From Floccularia luteovirens (lineage: Eukaryota > Basidiomycota > Agaricomycetes > Agaricales > Squamanitaceae), in the NCBI GenBank assembly GCA_009739215.1, contig VSJF01000016.1:124001-188000 (forward strand): a stretch of 64,000 bases of DNA. The letters run 5' to 3'. Each line of letters starts with the position of its first letter. Position 1 is the first letter of the stretch. A model generated the notes under the pieces. It had not been told where the DNA came from, searched no databases, and worked only from the letters and a program-made list of their open reading frames with translations. Of the stretch, positions 38,967 to 51,470 are shown piece after piece. Position numbers and translations under genes: made by a program.

Positions 38967-39358
38967 TGTAAGGGCAACTGGGCAGTTTGCGCGGTGCATG
39001 TTTCGAAGTGTCGCAACAGGCTGTGAAACAGGAAGCATGTCGAACTGGACAGGAAATCTGAAGTTATTATATTATAAAGTATACATATTCTATCTACTCA
39101 TCTGGACAGGAAATCTGAAGAGAAAAGTCTAAGGATTTCTATCCAGGAGTGTTGCTATATATGTGGATAAAAATAGAAGAGATATCAAAGAAGGGTTACC
39201 ATCTTAGATGGGTGGCAACCTGAGTAACTGTATCTAAATATATAACTCCCTGATAGTAAGCATGTTGAAGTTGTATTGAGGGTAGTGGGAAGTGGTGTCG
39301 AGATATTGCTGAGTGGTTTTGAAGGGTTTGAAAGGTTGAACTTGAGGTTCCCCTTACA
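38967..39358 (-). repeat. gypsy 5' LTR
   Basis: This is the partner of the LTR at 33403-33794, of equal length (392 bp), next to the gag start region. Confidence 0.95.
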
Positions 39359-40853
39359 AGCACCCTGTATCACACAGTGAAGGAGACTGATCTTACCTTT
39401 GTGCTTACTTTGTTCTTAGGGGCTTATATAGAAAGTATGATAAAGGAGAGTGAGACAGTATTAATGAATATGTTTATTAATGAGAGGAAGATATTAATAT
39501 AAAGATAACATGTATGTAGTATTGGATTGTTTGACTTGTACTGTTAAGTTACAGTTTGTTACAACTAAATGTGACATGACATAAGTGTAGTCACAATAGC
39601 TTAGGCTAGTACTAACTACTATAAATGTAATTTGACAAAGGACATAAGGTCCAGTAGCTCTACTTATATACATAATTGATATTTGTACACCTTTATATAA
39701 TGGTCCATGCATGTATACACTAACATATCATGTGACTATATATAGAACCTTGTAGAAGGTTATAAAATGTTTGTGAGTATCACATGTTATAGAGCATATG
39801 AGTGTGAGACATGTCATTAGTCACATGCTCCATCACATGATCAATTATATAATCAGTCATGTAATTGTTGCTGTCACAACACACCTCCTCACTTAGTACA
39901 CAGTGTGAGTCCATTGAAGGATGTCATTCTGGTATCTAAGTGGAACAAAGACAGCAACTAGAGAACAATCTCAATAGTGTGTCTCTAGTTAAATAGAGTA
40001 ATAGTGCCAGAGAATTAGCATCATTTTTATGATCTGTAATAGATCTACTATGTGCTTCTCACTCTTGGGAGGCATTAACCAAATTGCTGCAAGTAAAACT
40101 CTAACTGTAGTTGGGTGCAGCACTTGTGAAAAAGAATATTGGACAGAGGTTTTGTTAACATGTCCACTGGATTGTTTACATCTTCAACAAAGAATATCTT
40201 GACTTTTCTGTTTTTGATATACTCTTGTATATAGTAGTAACAAATGTCAATGTGCTTTGTATGCTGTTCAGCAACAGGATTGGATGCGATGAAGTTTGCA
40301 CTCTAATTATCTATATAGATTGGTACTAGTTTTATGAAGGGTAAACCAATCTCATCAAAGACATTTTGCATCCACATGAGTTGGCAACAACAGTCAGAGT
40401 CTGCCATATATTTGGCCTCAGTGGAGCTTAGTGCTATAGTTTTTTGTCAATGGCTTTGCCATATAATAATGCCTTTAGCTAGCATCATATAGAAACCAGT
40501 ATGGGACTTACACAACATTTTGTCAGATGCCCAATCAGAATCAGTGTAGGCATATAACCCTTCACCAGACTTGCCCACATAATTAATTATGTAGTCCCGA
40601 GTACTGACCAAGTACTTCATAATATATTTTGCCTTTTTAATATGGTCTGGTGTTGGGTTTGCTGAAAATGTTGATAACCCAATTACTGCATAGGCAATAT
40701 CAGGTTGAGTTCCAATCATAAGATACAGTAAGCTGCCTATGATTTATTGAAACTCTGTTCTCAGAGCCAGTATTATAATTCCCTCATTAGGAATAGGCTT
40801 ATAGCCAGCAGGGAGTGGTGTATCAGCTCTATGAGCATTTATCATGCTGAAGT

Positions 40854-41003
40854 GCACAAGTGTAGTATGTGACATGTGTCACGTCACAGTCACATTAAGT
40901 TGTAGCAAACTGTAACTACACAGTAGACTTAACACAACTAATCTATATGTTATAATAAACATTCTCTAATTTATTTAACTCCTCTCCAGTACTCTCCTCC
41001 TAT
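40854..41003. repeat. small insertion in copia D RT
   Basis: About 150 bp interrupts the RT between KKILAD and MINAHRADTPLPAG. It is bordered by direct repeats CTGAAGT (40847-40853 and 41004-41010). The family is not recognised. Confidence 0.45.
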
Positions 41004-41350
41004 CTGAAGTCATAGCTATTCATCAGCAAGAATCTTTTTCAGGTAAGCTACTTAGTCTATCTTGTAGAACTGACCACTTCACTCAATATGCATGCCAAGG
41101 AATTTCTTGACATCTCCCAGATTATGACATTCCCATTTCTTCATAAATTTCTTTTTGAGCTTGTTAACTAGGGTAGGATTAGACCCTGTCCAGATTGCAT
41201 TGTCAACATAAACTACTGTAATCACAATATCTTGTTGGTCTTTTGACCAATGGACAAATATTCCTGCATCACTCTAAGTTCTCTGGAAGCCAAGCTCTTC
41301 CATACTTGTTACAAGTCCTCTCCACTATGCTAGAGTGGCTTGTTTAAGGC

Positions 41351-41926
41351 TGTTACCATTTGTGGGGTTTACATCGTCCTGTACTTGTCTCATTGTTTGG
41401 GTTGTCTGGGTTAGGGAACAGGGTTTGTTGCTAGTCAGATTTCTCTAGTGCAATAGTGGGAGATATGACTATACAGGTATTTAACTGCCACCTGTCAGGG
41501 CCTTATGGAGGTCAGTTACCATGGAAAACTAGTCAGGCATTTCAGACTAGATGATGTTGCCCATGCTATTATATATAACTTGCTAGCCATCCTAGACTGG
41601 GGAGAGAGTTATCACAAAGGTAAGAGAGTAATCGCCAATGTTATTGGGTACTCGAAACTAAGATCAAGCTAGTGCTTGTCTATAGTTTTGCACTACTTAA
41701 GTATAAGTATACTACTTCTAATAATAAGCTATTGTGTGCTCAATGAGCAAGTCTTGAGTCAGCTACGAGTCATATAGAAGTATTATGAGTCATTTGGAAG
41801 CAAGTACAAGTCATTTAGAACAATATAAGAGTCAGAGTGTGAGATATAGAGAAATAAGGCATAAATGCATTGTATATGCATTTTAAAGTCCAGGGAGATA
41901 GTGTGTATCCAGATAAGATCATAACA
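41351..41926. repeat. solo LTR, family E copy 1
   Basis: The 576-bp sequence runs from TGTTACC to CATAACA. It is bordered by AAGGC (41346-41350) and AAGAC (41927-41931), a target duplication with one change. Removing it restores the copia RT motif TYGL-KQAT on the minus strand. Confidence 0.85.
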
Positions 41927-44290
41927 AAGACCATATGTTGCTCTTTGTAGGTAGATGACTTTCTTTTCTTGTCCTTTGACAATGAAGTCTTCAGATTGGA
42001 TTATATAGATCTCTTCTTCAAGTTTCCCATACAGAAAGGCACTCTTGACATCCAGGCCTGTAATAGCCCAATTCTTCAATGCTGCTAGTACAAGAAGGAT
42101 GTGCACAGTTTCAAATCTTACAACTGGTGAGAAGATCTCTTTAAAGTCTAGCCCTTCTACTTGTGAGAAACCTTTGGCAACTAGTTGTGCTTTTTTGCGA
42201 CCATTAGACTTGGTCACAAATACCTATTTGTTTTTAACTACCCTTTGACCTTGGGGTAGATCTACAAGACCAGACATTATATTGCACTTACAAAGAGCCT
42301 CTATTTCTTTGCAGCAAGCAATATACTATTCATCTCTGGCAGTTTTGGGTAGGTGTGCTATATCACAAAATTGAGTTGGAGTATCGCCCACAGCTGATGC
42401 ACCCATGGCAAGCAAATATGCCATAAACTCTATACTCCCTTCCTGTGCTAGTTTTGCAACATCAGGTTCATCTGATCCATTTTCCCTAGTGCTCATATCA
42501 GAGTGCATATTATCAGATGGGTGTGATTGTGCAGAACTAGGTACAGGAACCTGTCATGGCTGTGTAACCTAATGTTGGTCTATATTATCTCACCAATATG
42601 CTATATCATTTTGATTCAGGAGTATATCCTGAGGGTTCGTGTTCCCATAAGCATTGTCTTCTGTGACACATCTAGGTATTCTCCTTTGTCTCTCTGAGCA
42701 TTGTGGCAGTTCTTGTCTGGTAACAAACTGCTGTTTAGGCATGCCTGTTCTTTGACAATATATATATTCAATATCATCCGCTGCACTCCTTGGTCTAGGT
42801 GATAGTGGAGATAAGCATTAATATTCCCTATTTGAAGACACAAGGGGAGTTGGGGCTTCATCAAGCCCTTCACTCCCATGGAAAGGAATAGATGGTCTGT
42901 ATACTATCTGTTTGGGTCTTTGCCTTGGTGAGCTAGAGACCTCATCAGATACTATAGGATACTCTGGGATATGGTTGTCTGGTTTAACAGACTCATTATC
43001 AACATTTGGTTTGTAATGTAAGCTATGCTCTGAAGTATCACTATCCTCATTATCTGAGTTATCAGGACTTTGAGATGGGGAATCTTGTCCTAATTCAGTA
43101 ATACCACAATTTTTCTGATCTGGACATTTTGAAAAGAAAAACTCATCAAAGATGGCAGTAGCTGCCATACAAATGCTATTGTTGTGTAGTTGCATGAAGC
43201 AATAGCCCTTTACTCCTTCAGAGTATCTAATGAATACTATTAGCTCTGATTTAGGAGCAAGTTTATTCACCTGTTTTTCTTCAGGATATATGCTGCATAT
43301 CCAAAAACTCTGAGATGATTGAATTCTGGTTTAATTTTATTTAATGCTTCAAATGGAGTGCATCATTTAAGGTGTGCCATAGGAGAATGATTGTAGACAT
43401 GTACTGCTTGTTCCACACTAAATTCTCACTAGCTATCTGGTAGATAGGTGTTATGTCGCATTGCTTCTGCTTTATCCATAATGATGTGATTTAAATGTTC
43501 TGCTCAACTATTCTGCTGTTGTTTATATGGTACTGATTTCTCAATGAGTACTCCTATTTCCTTTAGCAACACTTCAATCTGCTAATATTCACCCTCTTCA
43601 TCAAAGCACCACTTTTTGATTTTAGTGTTGTGTTGTACTTTAATAAATGTAGTAAACTTTCTCATTGCAGCCACTGAATCAGATTTATGGCACAGATTCA
43701 TAGTCTATGCATGAGATGTGAAGTTATCATGGAAGGTTATTATATAGTGATATTTGTAATAACTTGCTATTGGAAACTGCTTTAAGTCAGAGTGAACCAA
43801 CTCAAATGGTGCAGAAGCTCATGAAGAGCTCTGGGGGAAAGACTTACTATATTGCTTTCCTTGGAGATAGCCCGGACATAATGGATATTCCTTAGGCACT
43901 TCCAAAGAGGACGGAAGACCAATTGTATACTCAGGTGCTTTCTGGAGTACCTGTTTAGATGGGTGTCCAAATCTCTTATGCCATGTATCATAGGTAACTT
44001 TATACACCATAACAGAGGCCTTATCACTAGGTTTGCACACAATATGAGCATTACACCAGTATATGATATTACCTTTTATGTGAGATTCACAGGACAAAAA
44101 TGGGACACCTTTATAATCATGCATATTAATGAGGGACTCTTTCCCTCTAACACTGTTCCCCTTTTCAGCCAGGAACTGTCCCATAGAGAGTAGGCAATCA
44201 CTCAATCTAGGAATGTAATCATCCAACAAAGACTTATCACAAGTAGTTATACTGTAGACTTATACTTGCGAAGAACATTGAGAGGTTGAT

Positions 44291-46436
44291 CCATTAACAT
44301 GGAACTCTTTCACTCAATAATTGAGCTGCTACTTGCTCTCAAAAAGTAATCTTTGTTGCAAAAATGAGATAATGTTAAGAGAGAATGGAATCTCTTGTCT
44401 TAATTGACTATAAAAGTATGCTTTCTTATTGAACAATTGGTGAAATTCACATGGTGATGCTTGATTTAATTGCAAACATTCCATTTGCTTATACCATCAC
44501 CTATTATTACTACAGTTTGCAGACATGTCTCCTAATCTGGTTGAAGACTTGGTATGACAATTGGATTCTCTACACCAAGAGACTCTAAGAGTATTTGAGC
44601 AAAAGTTGAAATTATCCACACTATTAGAATTGTAACAGATCATCCATTTTTGACTCTGATTCACTCTGTGGAGAGCAAATATGTAAGACTCTCCTTTCCA
44701 AGCTTGAAACACAGTATCTGCATTGGTCAACTATACTGACATTTAAGCAGATTTCTAGTCACAGGTATTAAAGTAGGATATTCTCCCTTGATGACTGAAA
44801 CAGTCTCATGCAAGCGCTACACCAAGCTGCTGCATTCATCTATTTGAAGGGGTGTATTGCAAAATGAATTCAAAAATCTTGCTGTATAAAGAAAGGGGTG
44901 ACAAGGCATGATGCATTCATTGAGCATAGTGTACATGGATTGCTGCATTATTTTGCGCAACTTGGCAGCATGTAAAATGACCAGAAGACTTAAGTGTCCT
45001 AGTGTATTGCCCTTTCACATCCAAACACTGATGGAAGAAAAATTTTTTAAATGATCTAAATCTATGTGGTTCAAGTCAGAAATCTAAACTGTCTCAAATT
45101 TTATTGAAGTGGACTTGATAAATTGTCTCTCTATTAATTGCAAATGACTTTGTTACTCTAATGAGTTGATGACTTTTTATTGAACACCCTAAACAGAGAT
45201 AAGGACTAATGCTGAAAAGCATATCCACAATAATAACTCTCACTTCAATCCAATTCTGAACAAAAGCAGATATTATCATAACAATAAGATCCAGCTCTCT
45301 AACAAGGATAAGTGATAGTTTTGAGATTTATCTTGCTCCCTCACAAAACATTTGATTAATTAAGATTCTGTTAATTCAAACATTAGACTTAGAGAAATTC
45401 CTAAGACTTTTGGTCAAGAAATTAGTTGATTGCTTGACTAAAACATTACTTGTCACAAAAAAATTCTCCCAATTGTCTACAAGGATATCACCATTCTTAT
45501 CCATTAGAAGAGTCTGACAAGACTCCTATTCACTTTTATCTTCCTTGCAGGACTATCAGTGCTACACCAAGCTGCAGATAGAGATCAAACTTGCATAATA
45601 AATTATAAAAATGCTTGAGTAAATCTAGTTGAGATATAGAAAGTAGTATCTAGTCAGGAAACTGATTCATGCAGTTGTTGCACGAAACCTCTGGTGAATA
45701 ACTGGATTCAGGTTGAAGTCCATTGATAAGGAATTAACCAGTAACCAATCTGGAAATCAGGTAAAGACACAGACATCCTGATCTATCTAGCCACCTTGAT
45801 CATACTAAATGTAATGCCCTGAAAATTGCACTAGGAACATAGATGTTGTATTATACAATGAGCCTACTTAGCTTAGAATGAGGGGTGAACTGACTTTGCA
45901 CTCACTGCACTTTGTGTGATAATTAAAGTTTTGCATCATTAACATTTCCATATAAATTGTGATTCTATCAGCACTTTTATCAGCTATAGATAATCTAAGT
46001 CATTAGATCTTGATGCATATTGGAGAACCCTTACATACTCCAACTTTGCTTGAATGCAATGTTTACTGAATTAAGATACCTACACCAAGGTTGAGGATAT
46101 TAAGAAACAAATGATGTGTATGACTATGTCTGATAGTTATATTTTGCATGACTAATTGTAAACTGATATCTCGTAATTCAAAGAAGTCACTAGCTTCTAA
46201 GAATATGCTTGTAGAAATCTAATTACAACACAAATCAAGGACACAAGTGAGTGATCTATATGCTGCTCTACTCTAGCATAGTAGAAACATCTCAATGAGT
46301 TGTTGAAGAGATCTTGACTCTCACAAACTTAGTAAAAATATGTCTATCTATTGCATTGATGACTAGAGATATCCAAGTTATCTTATGCATCAGCAAACTC
46401 TGTTTTGGTCTGACGAAATCCATAGCAAGCCATAGC
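44291..46436. other. AT-rich repeat-derived sequence without clear coding
   Basis: Gag or protease of copia D would be expected here but no domain is recognisable. The phrase CTACACCAAGCTGC recurs (about 44,819 and 45,562), suggesting old repeat copies. Short open frames show no motifs. Confidence 0.4.
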
Positions 46437-46441
46437 ACTAT

Positions 46442-48198
46442 TGTTACTGTTTAGGGGTTTATATGTCATCGTTTACTAGTCTTGTTGTAGGGATGTCTGG
46501 ATTAGGGAGCAGTTGGTTGTTACCAGTCAGATTTCCCTGGCATGATAGTGGGTTACACCACTACACAGGTTACAAACTACCTGTTGGGGTCTCTCTGAGG
46601 TCAGTTACAGAGGAGAGGACAGCCAGGCATCTCAGGCTATATGGTGTCATCTGTGCCATTATATACAATGATCCTGCTATTCTAGACAGGGGAGGGAGAG
46701 TCACTTAGATTGTTATGGAGGTAACAGAGTAATCACCTATATTAGAGGGTACTTGAAACTAAGGTCAAGCTAAGGCTTGTCTATAGTTTCATGCTACTTA
46801 AATACAAGTATGCTAGTTCTAATAATAACCTATCATGTTGAAGAGAGGTTAAGTACAAGTAGGTTCAGAAACCTATGGGACACAGCACTTCCATCTGTGT
46901 ATCTAAAATGTCTTCTAGAGATCGGTAAGAAGGAGGTTGTATGAGGTTACAGATAAATGCAACGTCGAGAGCAGATAAAGAGAGCAAACACAGGACAAGG
47001 TCGAGAGAATAAGTGAAGGCAAAAGATGTCCAAGCGAAGCAAGGGAGAACAAAGTGATAGCAAGATCCTCACTTGGATGAGTGAGTTTTTTTTTTTTATA
47101 CTAAAGAGTCCTAATATGCCAACAGAAGAGTGTGAATGACGATATTTGACAAGTTAGATGACTTATAGTGGGTGGAAGCGGTGAAATCAGTTGGAAGAGT
47201 GAAGAAACTTAGGGTGAGCTAGTTTTCTCTGCTTCTGAATATTCTCTGAGGAGAGGGGAAAGGAAAAACTAAATTTTCTTTCTAACTACTATACAAGTTT
47301 TTGTTCTTTCTACAGAGAGAGAATATTTGCAAGTAGCTAGCAAAGTATTTTTAATTTTACTGTTTGTAAGACAGTGTGAAAAATAAGATAAATGGAGAAA
47401 TAGTTCAAAGAGTGTGGGAAAATCCAATCTTTAATAAGCAAAAGGGTAGGAGAGAAAATGAAGTAGTTATGAAGAGTTTGGTATAGTCAATAGGCCAGCA
47501 AGTGAGTGTGCAATGCTCACATTGCACATGATCATGGAAGTCTGAGGCATACCTTGCTATTTTTGGAGTCGCACATGAGATAACCAGATAGCACAAGAGT
47601 GGACAAGGGTGCTGAGCGATCAGATAGCACGATCGTCAGGATAGGAAGGGCAATCTCATGGTCTGGTTATCTCAGTGGCTGTTAAGTGGAGAGTTGGTCA
47701 GAAGAAGTCACATGTGATGTCATGGGGTACGGAGATTAAGAGAGGATGTGCAGGGGATTGATTGGTCGCTGGGCTGGAGGAGTAAAAGAAGGAAGTAAGG
47801 GGAATCACATGGTATATTCAAATAGACATGTCCAAGGTTTCTGTAGCTTCTGGATTGGAGTTAATATGACATGGAATCAAGAGAATATGTGGTAGGCTTA
47901 TCAGTCACTTGCTAATTGGATTGCTAAAGTTGTGGGTGGCAATCAATAGTGAGAAATGGTGATTTCCGAGGCAAGGCTGTGCGGCCTTCCCACAACGTGC
48001 TTGCTCAGTAGGCTACAAGTCAGTAACTAGTCATATAGAAGCTAATACTAGTCATTTAGAAGACTATCTAAGTCATAAGAACCAAAGCATGAGTCAGAAT
48101 ATAAACATATATGAGAAAGTAGTAAATGAAATGGGAATGTGTTATATATGTGGCCTAAAGTTCAGGAATATATGTGGAGTCCGGATAAGATCATAACA
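46442..48198. mobile_element. LTR family E copy 2, long form
   Basis: The 1757-bp element has ends matching the 576-bp solo LTR at 41351 (TGTTACTGTTTAGGGG...GATCATAACA) and a perfect target duplication ACTAT (46437-46441 and 48199-48203). Its first 400 bp and last 190 bp align with copy 1. About 1.2 kb between (roughly 46,850-48,000) is absent from copy 1. The interior has no coding signal. Either copy 1 carries an internal deletion or copy 2 carries an insertion. Confidence 0.8.
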
Positions 48199-48204
48199 AC
48201 TATA

Positions 48205-48690
48205 GCAACATATAGTAGTCTATAGTAATCTATAGTAATCCATAGATATCAGCCATTTTTCATAGTGACCCATAGTGACCCATAGTGATCTGTAGTAACC
48301 TGTAGCATTTTGCCCTTTTTTATAGTTGGCCATAGCAGTCTGTAGTAACCCATAGATATCAGGCTAATTTCCATAGCAGCTTATAGTGATCTGTAGTAAC
48401 CCATAGATTTTTGGATTTTCTGTAGTGGCCATAGCAGTCTATAGTATTCCATAGATATTAGGCTAATTTGCATAGTAGTCTGTAGTAGCTTGTAGTAACT
48501 TGTAGATTTTGACATTTTCTATAGTTGGCTATAGCAGCTGTAGTATTCCATAGATGTCAGGCTAATTTCCATAGTAGTCTGTAGTGGCCTGTAGTGTCTC
48601 ATAGATTATTGGATTTTCTATAGTTTACTATAGTATGCCATAGATATTAGGCTAATTTGCATAGCAGCCTGTAGCATGTAGTGTGATGAG
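48205..48690. repeat. degenerate short-unit array rich in CATAG/TGTAG
   Basis: Units of about 10-20 bases such as CATAGTAGTCTGTAGTAAC recur with variation, separated by stretches like GATATCAGGCTAATTT. The right half of the array belongs to the left arm of the large palindrome. Confidence 0.75.
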
Positions 48691-48695
48691 CTTTT

Positions 48696-49005
48696 TGTTG
48701 AGCAGCCATGTATGTGTGACACAGTGGAGAGACTCAAGCCTTACCTTGTGCTTACTTGATTCACATCTTATGGTTAGTGTTACTACTACTACCTATAGAA
48801 TAGGACAAGGTATCTATTTGCATAAGAGTGTCCTTATATACAGTTCTAGCTGTATGTACATATTGACATAAGGTCCGTGCATAGGGCATGGAGCATATAT
48901 GAGTGTAGTCATGTGACATGTCATGTGACATATCACGTGTAACTCATCACCTGATGAATTATGTAATCCATTATGTGATCGTGCTGTCGCAACACTTTTG
49001 ATTAA
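48696..49005. repeat. solo LTR, family F copy 2
   Basis: TGTTGAGCAGCC..GCAACA, same family as 33002-33375, with perfect target duplication CTTTT (48691-48695 and 49006-49010). The corresponding site in the right palindrome arm (GATGAGTTTTGATTAA inverted) is empty, which confirms the insertion. Confidence 0.88.
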
Positions 49006-49012
49006 ATTGTAA

Positions 49013-49310
49013 ACTTTATAGAATAGCACGAGATTTTGCAGAATAAAGATATATGAAATTATAGACATAAAAAGGTGTGCTTATTCGCTTTCAAACGCGT
49101 TGAATAACAGCCAAAACGGTCCAGATTTGAGTGAGATATCATGAAAACATCATAAGAAAACATACCCATAATGTTTTTATTATATCTCACTGAATTCTGG
49201 ACCATTTTGGCTACTCTTTAACACATATGAAAGTGAATAAGCACATCTTTCTATATCTATAATTTTATATCTTTATTCTGCAAAATCTTGTGCTATTCTA
49301 CAAAGTTTAT
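49013..49310. repeat. 300-bp hairpin element, left arm copy
   Basis: The first half (AACTTTATAGAATAGCAC...GATATCATGAAAACAT) is repeated inverted in the second half (ATGTTTTTATTATATCTC...GTGCTATTCTACAAAGTTT). It looks like a MITE or decayed foldback unit. Confidence 0.75.
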
Positions 49311-49589
49311 AGTGATCAATCACTAATTCTATATTATTCTGCTTTCTGGATTACATAAGCAAAATGTCAGACTTGCATTGGACTTTTGAAAAAAAAGTAT
49401 AAGTCCAATCTTTGTCAACAGCAGAGTCATATGACTGTGGGAAATTTATCCTGGATACTTTGAACTTAAATTTTCTTTTTGCTTCTTTTCTATCTTCTTC
49501 TTCAACTACCATCTTCTCTCATTTTCATAGTTGTTAGAGTCTGGTAGTGATAGAAGGAGTTGTACAGATACTGGTATGTTCTTTCTTTT

Positions 49590-49805
49590 CTTTTCTGTTA
49601 TATGTCCGAGTTTTTCTCTTTCCTATGTTTTTTTTATGTTTTTCTATGTTTTATTTCGATGTTTTTCTATGATTTTTTTTGATGTTTTTCTATGTTTTTT
49701 TAAATGTTTTTCCTATGTTTTTATATGTTTTTTGTCATGTTTTTTTATGTTTTTGTATATATTTTTATTATGTTTTTATATGTTTTTTATATGTTTTTTT
49801 ATCTT
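49590..49805. repeat. T-rich low-complexity tract (TATGTTTTT units)
   Basis: Irregular tandem TATGTTTTT-like units. An open frame across it encodes only Phe/Tyr/Cys-rich low complexity and is not a gene. Confidence 0.7.
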
Positions 49806-50220
49806 TGTGTAGTGACATATAGTGTTATATTATATAATTAATATAATTATAAATATATATAAATATGAATAAACAAACAAAATAAATAAATACAAATACA
49901 AATAAAAAATATTATCTATGGCTTACTATAGCTTGCTATGGAGCACTATGGAGTACTCCATAGTACTCTGTAGTAGCTTCATAGTATTGCATAGCATATA
50001 TCAATTATAGATTGCTTATATAAACCATCTATGGAGTGCTACAACACTGCTACAGCATACTACAGCCTATCTATAAAGTGCTACAGCACTGCTACAGCCT
50101 ATCTATGGGGTGCTATGAAGCACTCTGCAGCTTATAACCCCATGCTACAGCTGCTACAGCTGCTATGATGCTATAGAGTACTCCATAGTAAGCCATAGCA
50201 GACCTGGGATTTGCTGATGT

Positions 50221-51470
50221 ATTAGATGTCATACAAGCTATCCAACACTAGATTACTGGGACAAACATTACTAGAGCCACTACTGGCAGTGGAGGACAGG
50301 TGAATAAAATGTTGAACATGAAGCCTAAACAATCAAACTCCCAATATAAAGACCAATCTCAAAATAAAAAAGAAGACTCTTCTAAAGATAGTCAAAAGGG
50401 TGGTAAGAGATAGTCAAAAGGGTAGTAAGAAGCAGTGTGGTAAAAGGGGAAAAGGCAAGAGAGAGAAAGGAAAAGCAAAAACAGTGGAAGAAGAAAATAT
50501 AGGAGAAAGTAGTTCTTATATTATATCTGTGGCTATCATGCTATCTAGTTTATTGGTAAGTCATATTGAGCCTCCCTATGCTTCAACTTCCAGACCCACT
50601 TTCTTGCAGGAAAATCCCCACAAGTTTTATACTCTACCAGCTGCTAGTACCTTCACTGGTATATAGGCATTGAGACATTCTGAGACACTCTATAAAAGTG
50701 TCAAAAGGAGTAGGAAGCTTGTAGACTATGAAGGTCTACCATAGTGACTACAGCATCTTTGTGTTCACAAGGAGACTATGTTGCTTTGTAAGTGGTTGGA
50801 ACTCTCTACTTCTAGATTAAAGGAAGTACCAGAAGAGGTAAGTGCACCTCCACCAAAATGTTTTAAGTCCACAACACTGGAGACTTATGGCCACTAGCTT
50901 GCCCAATCTAATTCAGGTGATTCTATATTTCTCAGATCAGAGGAAGAGGACCAGGATTCTCCATGTCCTGCTAACGGATAGACAGAGAGATGGAGGTTGA
51001 TGAAGAGATTGTGAATGCTATAGGAATTGGGTGCATCAATGAAGCACTTGAATCCAGATATGTGAATGAAAGGCAAGTACCTACTTCTTACACTCATAGC
51101 AACAAGATTGATCATGACCTACAGTGTCTACTTCTAAATGACTGCTATGACAGACTTTTATATACCTTGTCACATATATCTCTTGGCTCTTCTCAGGGCA
51201 ATATTAATAATCATTTTGCTGTTTGTTCAAAGTATAAGGAAAAAGCAAAGGATCCTAACTACACATCATGGATTATGGATTCTGGAGCATTGATGCATTT
51301 TACAAGTTAATTAATGGACTTCATTGAGTATAACACTCTAAAGACACCTATACCCATTGCAATAGCTTCTGATGAAGTTGTATATATTGAGGGACAAGAT
51401 ACCATAATGATGAGTTATAAGATAGTTATATCTCTTAATGGAAACAAAGAGAGAAGAACACACATCAGCA
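50221..51470 (+). pseudogene. copia gag-protease fragment inside the palindrome
   Basis: The segment reads in the plus direction. A basic Lys-rich region (about 50,400-50,500) is followed by gag-like sequence, then the aspartic protease motif in SWIMDSGALMHFTS (about 51,268-51,308), a TAA, and continuing homology MDFIEYNTLKTPIPI. Stops interrupt the frame. Integrase, RT and RNase H are absent; the sequence ends at the right palindrome arm. It is probably related to element D, which lacks this portion. Confidence 0.7.

Larger units (their letters stand above)
33403..39358 (-). mobile_element. Ty3/gypsy chromovirus, full length but decayed
   Basis: The 5956-bp element has two 392-bp LTRs (33403-33794 and 38967-39358), each starting TGTAAGG and ending CCTTACA. 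The target duplication AGCAC is intact at 33398-33402 and 39359-39363. It is inserted in the 3' LTR of copia element D. The body codes on the minus strand. Confidence 0.95.
33388..44290 (-). mobile_element. decayed Ty1/copia element D, interrupted by other elements
   Basis: The minus-strand element has its 3' LTR at 33388-33402 plus 39364-39881 (TGTATTGAGC...GTCACAACA), split by the gypsy insertion. A purine-rich tract (GTGAGGAGGTG on the minus strand) borders that LTR inside the element, as expected for a polypurine tract. Pol remnants run right to left: pre-integrase/integrase about 44230-43800, linker 43300-42600, RT 42250-41050, RNase H 40720-40060. The RT is split by a solo LTR at 41351-41926 and by a 150-bp insertion near 40854-41003. 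The right (5') LTR and gag were not found. Confidence 0.75.
40060..44290 (-). pseudogene. copia D pol remnants
   Basis: Recognisable blocks are the integrase zinc region (HKRFGHPSKQV, about 43,960), RT (AQLVAKGFSQVEGLDFKEIFSPV and LDVKSAFLYGKLEEEIY, 42,200-41,980), the RT YGL-KQAT motif split by the solo LTR at 41351-41926, and RNase H (IGTQPDIAYAV, AYTDSDWASDK, about 40,700-40,500; IALSSTEAKYMA, about 40,440-40,380). In-frame stops and frame changes are frequent. It is non-functional. Confidence 0.8.

Noticed and set aside
48205..48690. Possible CRISPR-like array of short repeats and spacers
   Set aside because: The units are degenerate and irregularly spaced, and the sequence is clearly fungal transposon DNA.
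49531..49812. Phe/Tyr/Cys-rich 93-residue frame
   Set aside because: It is a translation of the T-rich low-complexity tract, not a membrane protein gene.
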